A DNA stretch of 64,000 nucleotides, from the NCBI GenBank assembly GCA_024516155.1, contig JAJJXM010000012.1:248001-312000 (forward strand), written 5' to 3'. The notes below the pieces were generated by a model, which saw only the letters and a list, made by a program, of their open reading frames with translations, did no database searches and was not told the DNA's origin. The stretch is from Pyronema omphalodes (taxonomy: Eukaryota; Ascomycota; Pezizomycetes; Pezizales; Pyronemataceae). The stretch's first letter is position 1, and each line of letters begins with the position of its first letter. Positions 25,111 through 36,835 of this stretch are shown in pieces. Both the position numbers and the translations under genes were made by a program.

Positions 25111-26314
25111 CTAAACACATTTCTGCCAACCTGTTTTGCCTTTTATTAGCATTTGTCACAATTTGTAGCGAAGATAAAAGAAATGATACTCACCCGGCAA
25201 TCCACATCCGAACCCAACAAAAAGGTACAACAGGAAGATACACACGAACACCAGCAACATCATAAGCTTAGTATTCTTCCACCACATCCTCCGTCTTAAA
25301 CCCCTGCTCCTAACCCGGAACTCTCTACTCCCCGTCTGCAATCCGGCGGTTTTGTCAACCAACAAATCAATTCTCTCTCCTCTCTCCAATACCCTCTCGA
25401 TATTCTCTGTCATAATTCCTCTCACGCTCTCAATCTCTCTCTGCGCCTTGATGACAACATCTTCATCCTCACCACCCTGAGAAAAGCGAGCCATGGTGGA
25501 CTTCAAGACTGAGTTGAATTCAGCGCATCCGTAAGGAGGTGCATCGGCGAGAGAGCTCTGAGTGTAACGAGCTAGGAAAAGTTTTTGGATCTCGATCAAA
25601 AAACCGAAGGGGAGTTTCCGAGTGACAGAGGAGGGGGAAATGACGATGAAGGAAAGACCCTGGGGTAACACCGAGGAAGAGGCGGTGGCGATGAAATGGA
25701 TCTGTTTGAGATAATGTTAGCTATGGTCATATTTGTTTTATGTTGGGCTTTGAAAGAGGCGGGATATGTGACATAGCGATTGTTGCATTATTGCGCTTTA
25801 AAATATGCGACAATATGCGACGCTTTGTGAGGGTATTTTGAAGTTCAAGCTTCATAAGTCTAGCGCTTCAAAACATGCAGCGCTTCGCCACACAACACAA
25901 AACCTGCGCGCCACTGGAACAAAGAAGAACCTACGTTATTTGCGCCATGGGTGTAGGTAAGTTTTTTCGCCTCGTCATGCGGAATCTTCGGTAGCACGAT
26001 AGCCGCAAGCGATGAAGCGTTTACGGATGCGGTTCCTGGCGAGGAGTGTTCACAGAGGATGGTGGTTCCATGTGCGATACATGAGCTATTAGATAGCAAA
26101 AAGTTAGCTGTTGTTCTTTATTTACCCTTGGTGTTATCGGCCGTAGGGACCGTGGGCTACCCCCGGGTTCCCTTTAAGCTCGATGGACCTCGCCGGGTCT
26201 CGCCGAGCTCGTTGCCGCTTGTTGGCGCTCGTAGAGGCTCGATAACGCTAACAGCGCTCGGGGGAAGTTGTTGAAGACTCACTAGAGAAGTGGTGTAGAC
26301 GACGAAGACGACAT
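25111..26314 (-). CDS. NYV1: Longin R-SNARE, VAMP7/Nyv1 type
   Basis: Exons on the minus strand are 26314..26283, 26085..25935, 25701..25194 and 25130..25111, giving 236 aa. The N-terminal longin domain is clear: LLYSCIAHGTTILCEH, then an AAIVLPKIP helix, KLTYTHG, a FIVISPSS strand and the FGFLIEIQ helix. The SNARE motif (about 140-195) contains VLERGERIDLLVDKT, with Arg168 at the zero layer. A single C-terminal transmembrane anchor follows at about 207-226. A short lumenal tail (CGLPGWQKCV) is completed by a 20-nt final exon. Family members drive fusion of vesicles and vacuoles or late endosomes. The first exon is only 32 nt with a perfect GTGAGT donor, and the phase rebuilds a Tyr codon. 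Confidence 0.88.
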
Positions 26315-27384
26315 TGTTGTTGTTTGGTGTTGTCGCGGACGGTTGGTGATGTTGCGCTGTAGGGTATGTTAGAGGTGAGGTCGGAGTGTGACGACATGAT
26401 CTGGCTCGGCAGCTTGCATGCAGCACTCTGAAACAGGATTGGTCTGGAATTGGTGAGCATTAACAGGGGTTGTTTCACTTTCAGCCGTACAAGGCAGCGC
26501 GTTCCGACCGGACAGCCCTGTGCACGGTGCATCGCTTTTAGCGCCCGTTTGCATGCGTTATGCGCTGACAGCCGAACACTGAGACATGAGAACGCACTCG
26601 GTTTTGAATGAAAAGTATCATTTTCAATTAGCAAAAGTCTGATACATCTCAGTCGCGGACACAGGTTTTAAAAGTAGACGTCTATGGCTGAGGTGTATAA
26701 CACTCTTACTAACAGGCTATACGTGCATGGATAGCTTTAAACAGCTTTTGGAAAGCCTTTTTCAATTTGACTTGAATGACTTGATTTTTGAAAAGCAAAC
26801 GCGTTCATCGAGCTTACCATACTTGGTGTCATTGAAAAAAATTCATGAAGGTAATTCATATATGGCCTTATATTCGTTTTCAATTATGTATGCGAAAATG
26901 TTGCCTGTGAGAACATTTCAAAGGATCTTTTAATCTTCACACCTGAAATATATTAACACCATCGTTCGACGCGCCTACGAATTTTAGCCAATGTAAACAC
27001 ATCGAAACCGAAACAAAATGATACTGTTTTTGTTTTGGATGGATCTCACTCTAGAGTGCGTAAAACCGTCACTCCAACTCCCATTATTTCCTGCCTACTA
27101 CTTCGAGGACATGTACTGCTTACACAGCTGGGTAAAAAAAAGGTCGAAATTACGTAAGGGACCACAAAATATTCAAGAGGTTGCTTAATGAGAATACAAT
27201 TTTATTCCAAACCCCAAGTAAACGCCCAAAAAACCTCGAAAAGAAACACTATTTATGTATACAAATCATACTTGTCAATACTTTTCTTGACCACTCTTAC
27301 TTTACCAATTCTTTCCCCATTCCCCCTCCCTAGTTCTCTGCCATATCCTCGAATAATTACTTTCCCCCTTCCCGTATGCAGTGC
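26315..27384. other. Intergenic, nothing recognised
   Basis: This lies between the R-SNARE start and the RNA polymerase III subunit stop codon. Short frames on both strands have no splice support. Confidence 0.6.
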
Positions 27385-30300
27385 TTAAGCAGCAGCGGGA
27401 AACTTGTCCTTCAACTTTATCCTACACAACACATTCATCGACAACAACTCCTGAATCAACAACTTCGCAGCATAGGGTATCTTCATTTTCGTCACTGCTT
27501 TAGAAGATTGACAGGTTGTGCACCAGTTGCTGTAACCCATCAATCCACAGGATTCACAGAGGTCGACTTCGTGTACATCGGATGACAACATGAGACGCTC
27601 CAACAAGAGTTGAGAAGCTAGGAGAAACATTAGCAGCCGTAAATAAAGAAAAAAAAAAGATGAAATAATTACCTCCGTATGCAATCAAACAATCACGCTC
27701 CATCTCTCCGAGACGCAAACCTCCCTGTCTTGAACGACCCTCGGTAGGTTGGCGTGTTAACACAGCACGAGGTCCACGAGAACGACTGTGCATCTTATCT
27801 TGCACCATGTGCTTGAGCTTCTGGTAGTAGATGGGTCCGTAAAAGATATAGGCTTCGAGGGATTCTCCGGTGATACCTATTCCATATTATTAGCACCATA
27901 CTTCATGATACATCACTAGCTTCAACATACCGGAAGTAACGAAGTCCTTTCCGGAGTAAGAAAACCCATTCTCAACCAAAATCTTCGCCATGTCATCAAC
28001 CTTAGAACCACCGAAAGCCGTTCCATATTGCAACTTTCCACAGAAAAGACCCGCCTTTCCAGAAAGCAATTCGATCATTTTACCAACCGTCATACGAGAT
28101 GGGAAACCGTGAGGGTTCATGATAACGTCGGGGGTCATTCCAAGGTCATTGAAAGGCATATCTTCCTGCTGAGCAATAATACCCGTTACTCCCTTCTGTC
28201 CGTGTCTAGACGAGAACTTGTCTCCCAATTCAGGGCGACGAGTTTGTCTAGTAAGAACCTTGATAAGAGTCTGTTCGTTCTCCTGGGTTGAGACCATAAT
28301 TTTATCGATATATGCAGGGTCGGCCAGCTTGTATTTGAGGGGCGCATCTCTGTACTCCTCCAACGGTCTGGCTTCCGAAAGAAGCTGAGGTGTATCTGCG
28401 GTGTTGACAGGGGATTGCATGTTGATAAACACCTCTCCCTCGGAAATTCTTTCTCCAACAGCAGCAAGACCATCTGCCTCCAAAGCTGCATGCTTCTTAA
28501 TAGGAACCACTTGACCCTCAGCATTGGTCTCACGCTTAACGTCTCCAATTCTGTCCACCGCACCGTTTTGGTATTTGCGGAGCGTAGCAGTGTATTTTCT
28601 GAAAACCTGGCAACGACCGAATCCACGGTCTACAGAAGCTTTGTTTAACACCAAAGCGTCCTCAATATCGTAACCGGAATAAGACATGACGGCAACGATG
28701 GCGGCTTGTCCAGCGGGGAGTTTGTCATATTGGATGAGCTCGATGGTGCGGGTTTTTACCATAGGCTGCTGAGGGTAGACCATGAGGTACAACAGAGTGT
28801 CAATACGCAAGAACTGATTGTATGCAATGGCTCCAATAGCTTGCTTACCCATGGCACACTGGTAGGTGTTTCTGGGAGATTGGTTGTGGTGGGGGTAGGG
28901 AATCAATCCGGCGACTGCTCCCAAAATGGTGAAGGGCTCAATCTCGATATGCGTTGTGGTCTCGCCGATTTCGAAGTCATAGATAGCGATGTGAGAATCA
29001 TTCTCTTCGTTACAGTCGACATACTCGATGAGTCCACGGCGGAGGAAGTCTTCGAACGTCATACGACCAGCGGCCAGCGACTTAAGATGGCGGGAGGTAA
29101 CCTTGGGACGTTTGTTCTCAACGATAATCAAAGGACGACAGATACGTCCTCCGTCAGTTGCAATATGGACACCATTGTGGTGGTGGTTAATGTAGATGGA
29201 AATGAATTCGGGAATTTTTCCGTTACGGCGGAGAGTACGAAAAGTTTCGAGGAAAGTTTTGGGGTATCGTGTCAATCCGTAACAGGTTCCGTTGATGAAA
29301 ATAATGTAAGATCCGGGGGCGTATAATTCCCTACCGGAAACCAAGGTGACGTCTTCCGCTCCAAGAGCCATTACAAGCTTACGAATAGGCTCTTCTTCTT
29401 CGTCGGTGGTAATATGTGTCATGAGTGCCAAGTTCTTTACCAAACCACAGGCTTCTCCTTCGGGAGTATCGGAAGGACACAACATTCCGAACTGCGAAGG
29501 CTGAAGAGCACGAGGTCCAGAAACCTTTCTAGTCTTCTCGAATTGCGAAGAAATACGGGTCATCATTCCCAAAGCCGAAATGTAAGAAAGACGAGAGAGA
29601 ACGTGAGTGACACCCGCACGTTCCATCTTGAAACGCTTCAAAACCCAGTTTCCAGTGGAAATAGCGCGATTCATTCCCTGAGTGATAGCGGATGCACCAT
29701 TGGCTAACAAGGTTTGAGCGTCAAACTCCGATGTTCGTGCTGGCTTCTTCAACGTTTTATCAATGCTCATCTTTAAGTCGCTGTTGAATTTCTTAAACAA
29801 ATCTTCAAATAGTAGGGACATGAGTTGACCAGCCAACTCCAAACGCTTGTTTCCAACATAATCCCTGTCATCAACCAAGGCGGGATTGACCATGGCCTGG
29901 ACCACTCGGCGAGTCATGAAAGCCAAATAGAGGGCTTTGGGTCTGAAATTCAGGTTCTCAACAGAAATATGGGCAATCACAACCGTGGCCAAAATTTCCA
30001 AAGCTTCCCGTGCAGGGGTTCGTTTTTGGATAATAGACTGTCTGCTCTTCTTTGCTCTGGCGCCAATAAACTCCAAGGCCTGTTGTTGAGTGAAGACCTT
30101 CAACTTCGAGCATTCCTCAAAGTTTACAGCAAAGGTGTCCTGGTAAACCATATCGGTTCCGGTAACAAGTAGTAGAATTTCGTGGTCGGTCTGTACGCCC
30201 ATAGCCTTGAGGGCAATTACGATGGGAATATCCTCATTTAATGAATTGTGTCTTAGGTAAATAAGGCCCTTTTTCGTTACGACGTATGACTTCGATTTAC

Positions 30301-31142
30301 GCTCGTGTGTTGAACTAGATTAAGCTATTAGTAAGCTGTCAAAATAACTAAATCAGGATGATGTACCTGGTCACAGATGCCTGAGTGATGTTCTTCTTTG
30401 CATCGTGCTCAATAAGAATACGGTTCTTGCTCAATTGCTCTTGAATTAAAATAACCTTCTCCGTTCCGTTGACAACAAAGTATCCACCAGGGTCCAATGG
30501 GCACTCGTTTAGCCGTGCCATTTCCCGCTCGTCTTTGTTGTACAGCACACACTTGTTACTCCGCAACATAATTGGGAGACGTCCAATGAAGTTTCCAGGT
30601 CGCCGTACAATTTGCTTTCCTCGGGTATATTCAATATCGACATAAATAGGTGCGGCATAGGTAAGGTCTCGTAATCGGCATTCGTTAGGTGTTATCTCCG
30701 CATCACTCTCGAGATCCATTCGCTGTGGCTGACCAACACGGATATCCGTATACCTGTGGCGCCTTAGCTTCAAAAAATTTCAAAATTCCGAAAATATCTA
30801 CCTCAAGAAAAATTGAGGATCAACATCGCTCACAACTCTGTCATTTGCCTTGAGGATCTTTTTGAGATCGACATCCACAAAGTAATCGAATGAGTCAAGA
30901 TGCTGCTTGACCAATCCCTTGACCTTCAAGAACGCTGGAAGAAGAGTCCATTTGTCCTCTACAGTATTGATTGAGTCTGTAAGGTGCTTGCCCTTGTAGT
31001 AGGTCTGCAGGAGCTCATCGAAGGCATCGGCTGCCTTTTTCGCGGGCTTGGGTTCTTCTGCAGGTGTCGCTGCTGATGCGCGTGCAGGTTTCGGTGGTGC
31101 TGTTGCGGCGGCGGAAGCTGCGGGCGCTCGACGAGGCGGCAT
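27385..31142 (-). CDS. RET1: RNA polymerase III second-largest subunit (Rpc2/Ret1)
   Basis: Exons on the minus strand are 31142..30802, 30753..30367, 30314..27931, 27876..27673 and 27617..27385, giving 1182 aa; yeast Ret1 is close at about 1150. Family blocks are continuous across the joins. They include [22 protein letters not shown] (which separates Pol III from Pol I and II), the fork and hybrid-binding blocks, and the [14 protein letters not shown] loop. The C-terminal zinc site has C1126-x2-C1129 and C1138-x2-C1141. An Ala/Pro/Lys-rich extension of about 40 residues precedes the core. The enzyme transcribes tRNA and 5S genes; a 5S gene lies about 20 kb downstream. The start is divergent from the DUF1748 gene (366 bp). 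The long antisense frame at 28706-29326 is a shadow. Confidence 0.97.
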
Positions 31143-31508
31143 TACTGCTGAAGAACAGTCGAAAATCTGGTTTGGCGACGCGAAAAAAGATGAGTCGCAG
31201 AAAACGCTCGTGTTCCGCGATGGTGGGGCACTACAAAATACTCGTGCTAGCGTCTTCAACGTTCAGCCTCATTAAGTTAACCTTGCTGACTCGGGTTAGC
31301 GAGATTGCAGCCGTGCTTTAGCCTAGACTAAGGAGCGGCGCAAGGCGAACAAAGCAGTGCAGCAGAAAGGCAAAAGACCCCTACTTCGACACAAGAGCTG
31401 TACCAAACACGCATTCTCTCGCTAACTCTCTCCAACCACCACAACAGCTCCAAGCCGGTTATCTCTCTTAGAACAGCTTACGGCAGCAGTTATTACCGCG
31501 TCTCCAAT
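31143..31508. promoter_or_regulatory. Shared intergenic promoter region, RET1 and DUF1748 gene
   Basis: The start codons of two head-to-head genes are 366 bp apart, so both promoters must lie here. No specific factor site could be assigned. Confidence 0.5.
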
Positions 31509-31844
31509 ATGGTTGTGAGTAACTGCTGGTCTGCATACTCACAGGAACAAACTCTGACCTATTGCAGCTCGGAAAGATAGCTCACTACGGCTTCGATGCC
31601 ATTCTCCTCTCCGCATTCCTCGCTGGTGTCAAGCGGTCCACCGGCCTCACGTACGAAGACCATCCGCCAGTGTGTTAAAGGGTTTACAAGCTGAAACTGA
31701 CCTAGACCCAGCTTGCAAACCGAGAAGATTGAGTCCAAGGACTTGAAGAATGCTATCGACAAGTACCTCAACGTCGGCGAGTGGGTCATGGATCAGAGCA
31801 TTGCCTTTATGGGTGCCAGCTCCTACTTTGAGCGCAAGCGATAA
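31509..31844 (+). CDS. Small DUF1748 protein
   Basis: Three exons give 75 aa: 31509..31514, 31568..31650 and 31706..31844. Exon 1 holds only two codons (Met-Val) before a GTGAGT donor. The product reads LGKIAHYGFDAILLSAFLAG, KRSTGLTPSL, then a C-terminal YLNVGEW...SSYFERKR block. This is the whole length of the fungal DUF1748 family. Family members are small and partly hydrophobic, with one likely membrane-contacting helix near residues 8-25. Their biochemical role is not established to my knowledge. The tiny first exon is conserved in style with other start-codon introns in this window. The reading frame is closed by a stop directly after the Arg/Lys tail. Confidence 0.87.
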
Positions 31845-32509
31845 ACAACCACCATTCGAATTTACTACCCATATTTGACGAAACCTTATGATTGCGCTCC
31901 TTGATCGTTCGTGGCCCTGTTGGAGGAGTTTGTCCTGGGGACAAACATGGTTGAAAGCTTTAGGAGTCACTAGGAGTTTTGTTTACGTCTCTGCTTGTGC
32001 TGTACAACATTGATTGCTTTGGTTATATGAGGAAATACTCTGCTCCGTCGTTACGAGTTTATGTTGAGATTCCCCTCGATATTCTGGAGTCCACGCGGCC
32101 CATAAAACAACCGCCGTACGGCCGTGATTCCCCACCCTGCATTTGTAGTCTACTTCTTTCTTGCATGTATTTTTGGTTGTGCGCGTTTGCCTCCAAGTTA
32201 TAAGTCAGGTGATTAAATAGTCTTTTCGACATTTTCCGAAGAAATGCACTTCAGTTTTGTATTTTAGGCATCCCAGAGATCGGCCTTGCTCATCCTCCCG
32301 TAGTGGGGTCACCAAGCTCTGAGCTCTCGGGCCAAGGAATGCGGCCCGTCCTCAAGCCGGGTAAATAAGCAGAGCCCCAAAAAACGCGAAACACCACTTT
32401 AGCGACCCAGTCTAGCCTTGTTCTGCATCTCGCGGCATCCAACCCAACACCTCGCCTCAAGCAACAACCACCAACGAAAACTCGCACCAGGGGCATAACG
32501 GTCTGTACC
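31845..32509. other. Intergenic, nothing recognised
   Basis: The 3' flank of the DUF1748 gene and the promoter of the SF3B subunit 2 gene. I see no further gene. Confidence 0.6.
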
Positions 32510-34434
32510 ATGGTTACTGCCACAGAATCACCGGAAACTCCGGTCGCAAACGGAGTTGCTAAACCCAAGCAGAAGCTCAGCAAGAATCAGCTGCGACGAG
32601 CGAAGAAGAAGCAACAGAAACAGCAGTCGTCGCGTGAGAGCAGCGTGGTATCGGGTGCTGAATCTGAAAGCGAATCGGTATGTGATATTCCATGAATCCT
32701 CCACGAGAAGGTTATCTCTAATTGAAATACGCGTACCACAGGAGAACGAAAAGCCCGAACCCAAGCCTCTCATAACCCCCGATGAAATCCCCGAGTTTGA
32801 ACTCGAAGACCTTGGAATCGACGAAAGCGACCCGAATTTTAACGAGTACAGGAGAATTTTGGATCGCTTTCGAGCCAGCAATGTGAGCCACCTTTCCTGA
32901 GTGAGTCTACACCGAGCCGTAAAGCTAATTGCCCCCATGTGTAGGAGGATGCCCAAATCGCCGAAGACAAAGGAGAAGTGATGTACGATGAAGATGACAA
33001 TATTCCCGACGAAGACGAAGAAAGCGAAGAACCAAAGCTCAGCAAAAAGGCGCGCAAAGCTAAGAACAAGCTAAGTATCGCTGAATTGAAGGCGTTGGTG
33101 AAACGTCCCGAAACAGTGGAATGGACCGACACATCCGCAAACGACCCCCGACTTCTCGTCCACCTCAAATCCTACCGTAACTGCGTCCCCGTACCAGCCC
33201 ACTGGTCACTAAAGCGCGAATACCTATCTTCCAAGCGTGGAATTGAAAAGCCACCCTTCGAGCTTCCTAAATTCATTAAAGATACCGGAATCATGGAGAT
33301 GCGCGACTCTGTGCGAGAGAAGGAGGACAGCCAGACACTTAAATCTAAGATGAGAGAAAGAGTGCAGCCCAAGATGGGAAAGCTCGACATTGACTACCAA
33401 AAGCTCCACGACGCTTTCTTCCGTTTTCAAACTAAGCCAACATTGACGATGTATGGAGAGGTCTATTACGAAGGAAAAGAATATGAAACGAACTTGAAAG
33501 GCCGCCGCCCTGGTGAATTGTCAGAGGAATTGAAAGAAGCGCTCAACATTCCGCCTGGTGCACCCCCGCCATGGCTGATTAATATGCAACGCTTTGGTCC
33601 CCCTCCTTCATACCCTAGTCTCAAGATCCCTGGTTTGAACTCTCCTATCCCACCAGGAGCCCAGTGGGGTTTCCATCCCGGAGGGTACGGAAAGCCACCC
33701 ACCGATGAGTACAACAGACCGTTGTACGGAGATGTCTTCGGAATTCTCGCGCCTCAGGCTCCTGCACAAACCGGTGAACCTGTAGAGAAGACGCTATGGG
33801 GTGAGCTCCAGGAGGAGGAGGAAGAGAGCGAAGAAGAAGAGGAGGAGGAAGAAGAGGAGGAAGAGGAGGAGGAGTCTGTTGCCCGCGGTCTTGAGACTCC
33901 CGGTGGAATGGAAACTCCCTCCGGAATGGTTTCCAACGTCCCCTCAGAGTTTGAAGTCGCAGACCAATTCGAGCTTCGGAAACGTCGTGATGAAACAGAG
34001 GAAGAAACAGAGAGAAGGAGCTTGTATCAAGTCCTTCCTGAACACCAGATTAAGTCAAAGGGCTTCTTTGGTGGTGAGCGCGCTTATGATATATCAAAGA
34101 ACGCTAACTTGCCGGTTCTTGGACAGGAGGATAGAAAGGTTTGTTTCCCAAAGGAATCAAGGAATAGGTATCAGAGGCTAACTACTAGACACAGAGGAAG
34201 AAGCCGGGTGATATCGATGTTGCCCTCGACCCATCTCAGTTGGAGCAGGAGGATGGTATGTCCTCCGAAGCTCTTAAGCGGAGGTATGAGGCTGCACAGG
34301 AGGAGCAGAGACGACAGCAACAGGGCTTTCAGTTCCAGGAGGATCTCAGTGATATGATCGCCCAGGAATCAAGAAAACGACAGAAGAGAGATGAGGAGAA
34401 TGCGAAGAGGAAGAAGGAGAAGTACCGCTTCTAA
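32510..34434 (+). CDS. CUS1: Splicing factor 3B subunit 2 (SAP145/Cus1)
   Basis: Four exons give 580 aa: 32510..32677, 32742..32882, 32945..34138 and 34195..34434, all in phase 0. The N-terminus is basic and Gln/Lys-rich (KLSKNQLRRAKKKQQ). The DUF382 region follows (KLSKKARKAKNKLSIAEL...VKRPE.VEW). A PSP domain with Pro-rich blocks comes next (PPGAPPPWLINMQRFGPPPS, then GGYGKPP, about residues 295-355). A run of more than 20 Glu residues sits near residue 400. The tail is Arg/Lys/Glu-rich. The protein belongs to the SF3b part of the U2 snRNP and helps tether it to the branch site. The last intron uses a GTTTGT donor and reads EDRK-RKKPGDIDVALDPSQ across the join, as in the family. Confidence 0.95.
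33814..33876 (+). repeat. Poly-Glu coding repeat (GAG/GAA run)
   Basis: A purine-only trinucleotide-like stretch inside the SF3B2 coding exon encodes an almost uninterrupted Glu tract. It is a likely site of length variation. Confidence 0.8.
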
Positions 34435-35081
34435 GGTAAAAGTTGCGCTGATGAATTAACATACCAGGCATGTGTAATTCGTGGTGTGCATTTCTGTGAT
34501 AATGGGACAGTATTTTTGTACTTTTAACTTTTTTTTTTTGATGGTAACTGCTTACTTGAGGAACTTTAGTCTAGCATAACAGATTCCATCACAGTGCCCT
34601 GATGATATTTCCATGTGTTTCCCAAAGTAACGTTTGAATTCAAATTTTAACCACAATGGATCAACCAGATACCCCCTGATGCTCTACTAGGGATTTGCAA
34701 TACGCCTGTCACATGAGTATAGGAATTTAAATGTTCTTGCATGCACAAGCTGTGTCAATGAAAAATGACTGAAGGATGGTTTTCTACGGGTAATGTGATA
34801 TAACTATCCAAAATTCTAAATATTCTCCAAAAACAAACTCATATTGATATTGGCTGGTTAAAAACCAGCTAAGGAATAAACAACTTTTGTGTGCGTTCAA
34901 CCGCAGGTATCTGTATCGCAGTCAGTCATAGCACCACTTATCAAAATATCCATCCCACAAACCTCTATTTTTCTTCACACATGCCACCACTTGAAGCGGA
35001 CATATCACGTCCGACCTGCATCTCTTCCACTGACTTACTTGTGGAACAATGGTTCCTCATTTTTAATCCCTCCATAATGCC
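34435..35081. other. Intergenic between converging genes
   Basis: 3' flanks of SF3B2 and LTO1. A poly-T run lies near 34530. No gene is seen. Confidence 0.6.
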
Positions 35082-35684
35082 TCAGAGGTCGGCAATGGTT
35101 CTTCCCTTCCCCAAATCCTCAATACTCTGCTCCCCATCCTCCTTCTTCTTGTCCCCCGAATCTTCCGATTTCTCCCCCAACATTCTCTCCAACATCTTTA
35201 CTTTAGCTCTTCCTCTCTTGAGAGTCTCCTCAACCTCCTCAACCGAGTCCTCGTCGTTTTTGAAGGGTGGGTTTGTAAGCAACAAAGCTAAGGCTTCGAT
35301 ATTTTTTTGTGCGCGAGGATTCGAAATTTGTACTGAGGCGTCTAAAGACGGGTCGCTGCGTGCATTCCAGACTGAGCATCGGCCTTGGAGCTTTCCGAGT
35401 TCCAGGAACTTGTCGAAACCTTTTTCAAGACCGAAAACACGCCCCTCTGTGCGGCCGGCAAGTTCTCCGTCGGAACGTCCTAAGGCAAGTCCTTCGGCAT
35501 AGAAACTGTGGAAGCAGGTGTCAGTAAGAAAAGCTTAGAAATCAGATGTGAGAGCTAAGTGAAAAAAAAAAGCTGCTTCGTGAGGTGTTGAAGGGCGTCA
35601 ATGATGTGTAGGTGGTGTTGTGAATATGGGAACTTACTCTTCTTCCAAGTTTAAAAGGCCGTCAAAGAAGTCTGTTCCGGCCAT
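35082..35684 (-). CDS. LTO1: Lto1 (ORAOV1) homologue, Fe-S cluster adaptor for ribosome biogenesis
   Basis: Exons on the minus strand are 35684..35638 and 35505..35082, giving 156 aa. The hallmark glycine-spaced repeat of the Lto1/Yae1 family spans the join: FYAEGLALGRSDGELAGRTEG, continuing to FGLEKGFDKF (about residues 17-48). The rest is helical, ending in an acidic Lys/Glu-rich tail. In yeast, Lto1 with Yae1 delivers an Fe-S cluster to the ABC protein Rli1, needed for ribosome recycling and biogenesis. A Trp ends the usual Lto1 C-terminus in yeast; here the C-terminus is Asp-Leu. The gene is divergent from MOB1 with 288 bp between the start codons. Confidence 0.87.
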
Positions 35685-35972
35685 TGCAAAAAAAAAAACG
35701 TGGAAGTGGAAGTTGGGTTGAGATTTTTGGTGTCGGCGGGGTGAGGTAAAGTTATCTATGCACAGGCACGTAAGGTGGGTGCATTTACCTACCAGGGTCG
35801 CGCCGATCCAACCACGCTAGGATCGCGCGTCTAGCCCCTCGATACAGCTCATCCAGCAAGCACCGAACTTTGACAGCTCTCCTTCGTACACAGCTACCCA
35901 CCGCTACCCTTCGCTTTACGCCGCCTTGTGCCGGAAACAACGCATCTGTTGCCATAAAGAGAATTTCATACG
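35685..35972. promoter_or_regulatory. Shared intergenic promoter region, LTO1 and MOB1
   Basis: There are only 288 bp between two divergent start codons. It must hold both promoters. No defined site was recognised. Confidence 0.5.
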
Positions 35973-36835
35973 ATGACGTCTTTTATAAACACGATGTACG
36001 TTGCTTGACACCTCCGCGAACTTGCTACTTGCAACGTTGCGTACCTTGTTTCTAGAACAGTTGCTAACAGCTTGCTTCTGTCTTTTACAGAAACCAGAAG
36101 ACACACGCCCGATTCAAACCGAAATCTTCAACAAGGGGAACAAGTTCATACCAGCTAAGACAATATGCAGAACAAACTCTTGGATCTGGAAGCCTACGAA
36201 AGGTGGTGAAGCTTCCGGAGGGAGAGGATATCGATGAGTGGTTGGCTGTGAACGGTTTGACCCCCTAGTCTCTAAACATGGAGCTACCCACTAATGAACA
36301 TTATTACAGTGGTTGATTTTTTCAACCAAATCAACCTTCTCTATGGTTCTATTACAGAGTTTTGTTCCCCAACAACATGCCCAGAAATGAAAGCAACAGA
36401 CGAATTCGAATACCTCTGGCAAGACAACAATAAATACAAACGACCTACAAAGATGCCAGCACCAGAGTATATTGAACATCTCATGGCCTGGGTGCAGGGG
36501 TATATTGATAATGAACAAGTGTTTCCTTCGAGGATTGGTATGTTTTAGCCCTACACGTACTAATTGTAAGACCATTCTAACATCCTACAGGTGTTCACTT
36601 CCCCAAAAACTTTCAGTCAACAGTTCGGCAGCTCGTCAAGAGATTATTCCGTGTCTACGCTCACATCTATTGCCATCACTACCCAGTTATAGTAGCGTTG
36701 GGATTGGATCCGCATATGAACACGAGCTTCAAACACTACGTATTGTTTATCAAGGAGTTTAATTTGGAGTCTGGAAAAGACTTCTACGGGCCATTGTCTG
36801 ATATGGTCGAAACGATATTGAAGGCTGATACGTAG
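35973..36835 (+). CDS. MOB1: Mob1, kinase activator of the mitotic exit / SIN network
   Basis: Four exons give 219 aa: 35973..35995, 36091..36254, 36310..36537 and 36591..36835. The joined protein shows the entire Mob1/phocein fold: a short basic N-tail (FKPKSSTRG), [49 protein letters not shown], and [12 protein letters not shown]. The Cys pair of the zinc site (C-x4-C in CSPTTC) and the HIYCHHY histidine block that completes it are both present. Mob1 binds and activates NDR/LATS-family kinases (Dbf2/Sid2), controlling mitotic exit and septation. Exon 1 encodes just seven and two-thirds codons, and a short-ORF search would miss it. Total length matches the usual 210-320 aa range. Confidence 0.95.

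Noticed and set aside
24771..25265. 164-codon plus-strand frame
   Set aside because: Overlaps antisense the R-SNARE terminal exons; Lys/Thr-rich without any motif.
28706..29326. Long plus-strand frame
   Set aside because: Exact antisense shadow of the RNA polymerase III subunit gene.
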